34,787 nucleotides of DNA from Ruminococcoides sp052118065 (lineage in GTDB: Bacteria > Bacillota > Clostridia > Oscillospirales > Acutalibacteraceae): contig JBQKHY010000025.1 of NCBI GenBank assembly GCA_052118065.1, forward strand, positions 1 to 34,787, written 5' to 3'. This document shows, piece by piece, positions 31,111 through 34,787 of this stretch. Position 1 is the stretch's first letter, and each line of letters starts with the position of its first letter. Under the pieces are notes generated by a model. That model saw only the letters and a list, made by a program, of their open reading frames with translations. It was not told the origin of the DNA and ran no database searches. The position numbers and the translations under genes were made by a program.

Positions 31111-31735
31111 ATTTTGTTTGTGCCAATCTGTAAATTAATTTGATAAATTAGAGTTTGTAGTGCTATTTGATAGTTTCAGCTAATATGGAATTGTAGATTC
31201 ATTTACAATTCCAATCACTCCTTCCGTCTTTGCATACGCAAAGCCACCTCCCTCAGCGAGGGAGGCAAACACAGTCTGTACAAATCTAAAATTAGTACGC
31301 AATTTTTAAATAGTACAGACTTTATAAATTAGTAAAAATTATGGTAAAGACAAAGGCTCCCTCGCTGAGGGAGCTGTCATTCGTGAATTGCAAAGCAATT
31401 CACCTTTTAAAGAATGACTGAAGGAGTGGTTGATATTTTAAACTTGTTTAAAATATCTTCATAGAAGAAACTTTCCTTTATTTCTAACTATAAAATACAA
31501 TGAACATTATGAGATACAGTTGTAGGGGACATCATTGATGTCCCGTTTGAAAATTAACCTTTCTATTTGTATTTTGTCCTTTGTAGTTATTATAAATTTA
31601 TAGTCTGCAAATAGGACAATAATCCCATAGGTATCACACTTTCATTACGGGCGAACGGTGTTCGCCCCTACGACTGTAAGCCAAAAGTTTGCTATAATTC
31701 ACACCCACAAACCCTAATTTATGAAACTTATTTTA
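31111..31735. repeat. Noncoding mosaic repeat element 4
   Basis: About 625 bp, in the same orientation as element 2. The left edge is ATTTTGTTTGTG (31111 on) and GATAAATTAGAGTTTGTAG. The left module, 31187-31457, is almost identical to 10116-10384, with the same palindromes (GGAATTGTAGAT..ATTTACAATTCC and GATATTTTAAAC..GTTTAAAATATC) and both CTCCCTC hairpins. The right module, 31514-31678, starts ACAGTTGTAGGGG and ends with a GGGCGAAC / GTTCGCCC hairpin and CCCCTACGACTGT. Here the first hairpin reads GGGACATCattGATGTCCC instead of the GGTCCACC form, a paired change that keeps the stem. The right edge has AAACCCTAATTTATGAAA. There is no gene inside. Confidence 0.8.
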
Positions 31736-31758
31736 ACTAACAAACAAGTTTTACAAAA

Positions 31759-33138
31759 CTAAATTATCTCCCCTAAAATTTCAATTGCTTTTTCTAATTT
31801 TTCTTTTTGGATACCGGAATAATTAACAATCATAAAGTGTTGGCAATCCTTATTTTCTTTATGATAATACTGACTAAGAAATCTTGCATTTATGTTTTTC
31901 TCTTTCAGTTCCTTAATAAACTGTTCATCGGACTTTTCTGTATTTATTTTCACTAAGAAGTGAAAACCTGACATATTCTCAACAATGGTGATTTTGTTCT
32001 TAATCTCACTATTCTTAAACACATCCATAATTTCCTTTTTTCGTGATGAATACTGCTTTTTCATTCGTGAAATGTGTCGTTCAAAATAACCGTCACTTAT
32101 GAAATTTGCCAAGGTATATTGCTCAAAACTTGGAACAGTACATGAAAGGAAATTCATTGTTTCTCTATATTTTTTCAATAAATGCAGTGGCAAAACCAAG
32201 TAACCTATTCTCATTGACGGTGCAATAGTTTTGCTAAATGTATTTAGATAAAGAACTCTTTCATTCTTATCGGCTGAAAACATTGTTTCAATTGGTTTGC
32301 TACCCTTAAACTCACTGTCATAATCATCCTCGATTATATAACCGTCATTTTCATCAGCCCAGTTAAGAATTTCATTTCTTCTGTCTACCGGCATAACAAT
32401 ACCTGTTGGGTACTGATGGCTGGGACTTATATGCACAACACTTGCATTGCTTTCCTTTAACTTTTCATAGCTGATACCCTTATTGTCAACATCGATATAT
32501 TCTGTTGCTACTTCATTCATTTGATAAATTTGACTGATTCTATTGTAGCCGGGATTTTCCAATGCATAGGTTTTGTTACTGCCTACAAGCCTAATAATTA
32601 CAGAATAAAGGTATTCGGCACCTGCACCTATAATAATCTGTTCCGGATATACTTTCATACCACTATGATGAAAAAGATACTGACAAAGTGCTTCCCTTAA
32701 AATTTCAGCACCATTATATGATATTGGATTAAGCAATTCACTTTCATAGTCAAGTAAAGTCTTTCTCATTAACTTACTCCAAACAGAAAATGGAAAGTCA
32801 CTACTGTCTGTTGCATTACCACTAAAATCAAACCAAGGTGTAAATTCTTTAAAATCAAATTCAGACAATTGGAAGTTAGTTACCTTTTGCTGAGTTTTAA
32901 TAGGTACAACAAAGTAACCACTTTTAGGTTTAGTATATAAATAACCCTCAGAAACCAAAAGTTCATAAGCACTCATTACTGTTACAACACTAACACCAAG
33001 GTGTGTTGACAGACTTCTCTTTGAGGGTAACTTTTCATTCGGTAAAAGGCTACCGGAAAGTATATCACCCTTTATACAATGATAAAGGTACTGATAGGCT
33101 GGAGTTTTCTCTCTTTTTGACATATCATAAGTTAACAT
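31759..33138 (-). CDS. pdxR: MocR-type PLP-dependent transcriptional regulator, probably PdxR
   Basis: 459 residues, the typical MocR layout. A GntR winged helix-turn-helix lies at about 10-77 (PAYQYLYHCIKGDILSG, LPSKRSLSTHLGVSVVTV, GYLYTKPKSGYFV). A fold-type I aminotransferase-like domain lies at about 110-459 with EDDYDSEFK and the PLP-lysine motif NTFSKTIAPSMRIGY. Such proteins sense pyridoxal phosphate and control its synthesis or uptake. It is divergent from an S component and pyridoxal kinase across a promoter region with an exact inverted repeat, which makes the B6 assignment strong. ATG 33138 has only a weak ribosome site but fits a 24-nt leader from the predicted start. Confidence 0.9.
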   Translation of the reverse strand: MLTYDMSKREKTPAYQYLYHCIKGDILSGSLLPNEKLPSKRSLSTHLGVSVVTVMSAYELLVSEGYLYTKPKSGYFVVPIKTQQKVTNFQLSEFDFKEFTPWFDFSGNATDSSDFPFSVWSKLMRKTLLDYESELLNPISYNGAEILREALCQYLFHHSGMKVYPEQIIIGAGAEYLYSVIIRLVGSNKTYALENPGYNRISQIYQMNEVATEYIDVDNKGISYEKLKESNASVVHISPSHQYPTGIVMPVDRRNEILNWADENDGYIIEDDYDSEFKGSKPIETMFSADKNERVLYLNTFSKTIAPSMRIGYLVLPLHLLKKYRETMNFLSCTVPSFEQYTLANFISDGYFERHISRMKKQYSSRKKEIMDVFKNSEIKNKITIVENMSGFHFLVKINTEKSDEQFIKELKEKNINARFLSQYYHKENKDCQHFMIVNYSGIQKEKLEKAIEILGEII

Positions 33139-33150
33139 AACATCACCATC

Positions 33151-33208
33151 TGGTACTATATTTTAGTATTATATTGGTTATTTCCATAGTACCAATCCAT
33201 ATTATAAT
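33151..33208. promoter_or_regulatory. Divergent pdxR / B6-transport promoters with inverted-repeat operator
   Basis: TGGTACTAT (33151-33159) and ATAGTACCA (33186-33194) are exact 9-bp inverted copies. Leftward promoter: TTGGTA (33195-33190), 16 nt, TATAAT (33173-33168). Rightward promoter: TTTCCA (33181-33186), 16 nt, TATAAT (33203-33208). One arm lies at the pdxR transcription start. The other covers the pdxR -35 and the spacer of the rightward promoter, so one regulator could control both. Confidence 0.65.
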
Positions 33209-33275
33209 ATGAAATGTAACATTATTCAAGGTTTTGCGTAATGATTATAAAATGAGGATGAAAGAGGAGAAAACA

Positions 33276-33782
33276 ATGAAAACATCTAAACAACTTTACA
33301 ACATTGTTGTTGCAGCTCTTTTTGCAGCAATGATATTCGTACTAACATTTTTCGTAAAAGTACCAACAGGTATTGGTTACATTCACCTAGGTGACTTAGC
33401 AATTTATCTTGCAGCATCTATGCTACCAACACCATATGCAATTTGTGCAGCAGCTATCGGTGGTGGTCTTTCTGACTTTGTTGGTGGTTACGGTATTTAT
33501 ATTCCTGTAACAATGGTAATTAAGGCTCTACTTGCTCTATGTTTCTCTTGCAAGAAAGATACAATCATCAATGTAAGAAATATGATTGCAGTACTAATTT
33601 GCTGTGGTATCACAGTTGGTAGTTACTTTGCATTTGAAATTTTCTACTACGGTGCAGGTGCTTTCGGTTCATTACTTCCTAACCTACTTCAGGCTGCAGG
33701 TAGTGGTGTGCTATATATTATCATTGGTTATGCTTTTGACAAAGCAAGAATTAAGAATAAGCTAATGGCTTACAACAAATAA
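33276..33782 (+). CDS. ECF transporter S component, probable vitamin B6 (PdxU-type)
   Basis: 168 residues from ATG 33276, with AGAGGAG 6 nt upstream; a TTG at 33234 lacks a ribosome site. About six hydrophobic helices, with the S-component start TSKQLYNIVVAALFAAMIFVLTFFV and the IHLGDLAIYLAASMLP stretch typical of the fold. S components bind a vitamin and work with a shared energising module (EcfA, EcfA', EcfT), which is not in this window. The substrate is inferred as pyridoxine or pyridoxal from the divergent MocR regulator and the pyridoxal kinase 15 nt downstream. A thiamin-pathway substrate is the main alternative. Confidence 0.83.
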   Translation: MKTSKQLYNIVVAALFAAMIFVLTFFVKVPTGIGYIHLGDLAIYLAASMLPTPYAICAAAIGGGLSDFVGGYGIYIPVTMVIKALLALCFSCKKDTIINVRNMIAVLICCGITVGSYFAFEIFYYGAGAFGSLLPNLLQAAGSGVLYIIIGYAFDKARIKNKLMAYNK

Positions 33783-33797
33783 TTTCTAATAACAACT

Positions 33798-34619
33798 ATG
33801 AAACAGAAGAGAATTCTTTGTATTAACGACATATCATCAATGGGTAAATGCTCACTTACAATAGCATTACCTATCATATCATCACTTGGAATTGAGGCAG
33901 TAGTTTTACCTACTGCCCTTCTGTCTGCTCATACGGTTTTTAAGGGTTACACCTTTAAGGACACTACTGAGGAGATGCGAAACACCCTAAACCACTTTGA
34001 TAGTTTAGGAGAAAAGTTTGACTGCATTTATACCGGTTACTTAGGTAGTAAAGACCAGGTTAAGATAGTTCTTGACTTTATAAAAGGTCACAAAGAAAGC
34101 CTTATTATTACCGACCCTGTAATGGGTGACAACGGTAGGCTATACAGTGGTTTTGAAAAGGACTATCCTGAATATATGCTTGAACTTTGCAATGTTTCAG
34201 ATATAGTTATTCCCAACTTAACAGAGGCTTGTCTGCTGACAAACACACCATTTGTAGAAAATCCAACAGAAAGCCACCTTGAAAGGATTGCCGATACACT
34301 TACTAATTACAGTAAAAATGTGATTATCACAGGTGTTAAGGAAGAAAATTCTGTTGCAGTTTATTCTAAAAATGGTGACTGTAATTTACAGAAAACTGCT
34401 AAAAGCAAGTTGATTGACAGACAATTTCATGGTACAGGTGATGTATTTGCAAGTACACTTTCAGGTTTCTTAACACTAGGTAATGCTTTTGAAGAAAGCA
34501 TTATTCTTGCAACTAAGTTTACAGAAATGTGTATCAATCACACAGCCAATGACAAGGACTCTCAGTGGTATGGTCTGAGATTTGAAGAATGTCTCCACTA
34601 TTTATATGAAATGAAATAA
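33798..34619 (+). CDS. pdxK: Pyridoxal/pyridoxamine kinase
   Basis: 273 residues, ribokinase-like fold, close to PdxY/PdxK length. It phosphorylates B6 vitamers with ATP. Motifs: ILCINDISSMGKCSL (substrate loop), LPTALLSAHTVF, YTGYLGS, ITDPVMGDNGRLY, NLTEACLLT and the anion-hole/catalytic segment FHGTGDVFASTLSG with the catalytic Asp. It starts 15 nt after the S-component stop and has no clear ribosome site, so it probably relies on coupling or re-initiation. With the transporter and regulator it forms a B6 salvage unit. Confidence 0.93.
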   Translation: MKQKRILCINDISSMGKCSLTIALPIISSLGIEAVVLPTALLSAHTVFKGYTFKDTTEEMRNTLNHFDSLGEKFDCIYTGYLGSKDQVKIVLDFIKGHKESLIITDPVMGDNGRLYSGFEKDYPEYMLELCNVSDIVIPNLTEACLLTNTPFVENPTESHLERIADTLTNYSKNVIITGVKEENSVAVYSKNGDCNLQKTAKSKLIDRQFHGTGDVFASTLSGFLTLGNAFEESIILATKFTEMCINHTANDKDSQWYGLRFEECLHYLYEMK

Positions 34620-34623
34620 TTTT

Positions 34624-34652
34624 AGAACCAAGCAAATTAAATGCTTGGTTCT
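34624..34652 (+). terminator. Rho-independent terminator of the B6 operon
   Basis: An 11-bp stem AGAACCAAGCA (34624-34634) / TGCTTGGTTCT (34642-34652) with a 7-nt loop and a T run. Confidence 0.93.
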
Positions 34653-34712
34653 TTTTTATACCTTAGTAATACAGTATTTGTATGTGCTAAAATGATATGA
34701 CCCAATAAAAAA

Positions 34713-34781
34713 GAGGAGTAACTTCAAAATATGGTATAATGGAATCGCTAAAAACATTAACCTAAGAAAGAAGTACTCCTC
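34713..34781 (+). promoter_or_regulatory. Promoter and inverted repeat before a gene cut by the window end
   Basis: An extended -10, TG-G-TATAAT (34732-34740), without a good -35. GAGGAGTA (34713-34720) and TACTCCTC (34774-34781) are exact inverted copies; the second ends right at an ATG. They might be the ends of an insertion-sequence leader, an operator or a leader hairpin. Not resolvable from this window. Confidence 0.35.
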
Positions 34782-34787
34782 ATGAAT
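34782..34787 (+). CDS. Possible start of a rightward gene, cut by the window end
   Basis: Only ATG AAT is visible. It is supported by the promoter-like TATAAT about 41 nt upstream and a purine-rich stretch AAGAAAGAAG. The product cannot be known; a transposase is one possibility given the flanking inverted repeat. Confidence 0.3.

Overview
The window looks like a chromosomal segment of a low-GC Gram-positive anaerobe of the Clostridia, most likely in or near the Ruminococcaceae/Oscillospiraceae. The basis is AT-rich DNA with strong GGAGG-type ribosome sites, a SAM-I riboswitch in front of metK, a flavodiiron protein, an ECF-transporter S component, a DUF951 protein, and noncoding repeats carrying CTCCCTC..GAGGGAG hairpins, which I associate with this group. 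The species cannot be named from sequence alone.

Layout. 1-1.3 kb: leftward small secreted protein (possibly frameshifted) and a GNAT acetyltransferase. 1.35-1.47 kb: an apparently free-standing structured RNA with its own promoter and terminator. 1.5-1.9 kb: noncoding repeat element 1. 1.9-2.1 kb: tRNA-Arg(ACG) as a complete small transcription unit. 2.1-7.0 kb: leftward operon DUF951, prfA, tsaC-coaE fusion, lytic transglycosylase, M18 aminopeptidase. 7.1-8.3 kb: rightward YcxB-like membrane protein and a lone trpF. 8.4-9.8 kb: leftward ECF sigma factor and its probable membrane anti-sigma. 10-10.85 kb: repeat element 2. 10.9-14.6 kb: hflX, divergent from nadB-nadC. 14.8-15.5 kb: repeat element 3. 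15.6-20.6 kb: a 1228-residue secreted subtilisin-like protease and a flavodiiron protein. 20.9-25 kb: a heterodimeric ABC exporter. 25.2-27.6 kb: a membrane protein with an ExbD/TolR-like outer domain, then SAM riboswitch and metK. 27.7-30.8 kb: lipoprotein, zinc-ribbon membrane protein, ribbon-helix-helix regulator, hemolysin III homologue. 31.1-31.7 kb: repeat element 4. 31.8-34.6 kb: vitamin B6 module (PdxR-type regulator divergent from an S component and pyridoxal kinase). 34.7 kb-end: start of an unknown gene, possibly an insertion-sequence edge.

How the parts fit. Most genes are housekeeping or cofactor genes: translation termination and tRNA modification (prfA, tsaC), CoA, NAD, SAM and PLP supply, oxygen/NO defence, export and cell-wall turnover. 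The B6 genes form a self-contained salvage and control unit. The ECF sigma/anti-sigma pair and the two ABC half-transporters are obvious partner pairs.

The least expected signals are noncoding. One is the roughly 81-nt RNA at 1382-1468, whose promoter holds a perfect palindrome between its -35 and -10. The other is four mosaic elements of about 0.4-0.8 kb, each lying just downstream of a terminator-like hairpin and built from the same hairpin modules and boundary motifs. Several promoters also carry inverted repeats placed as operators. All calls come from reading the sequence; no database search was possible.
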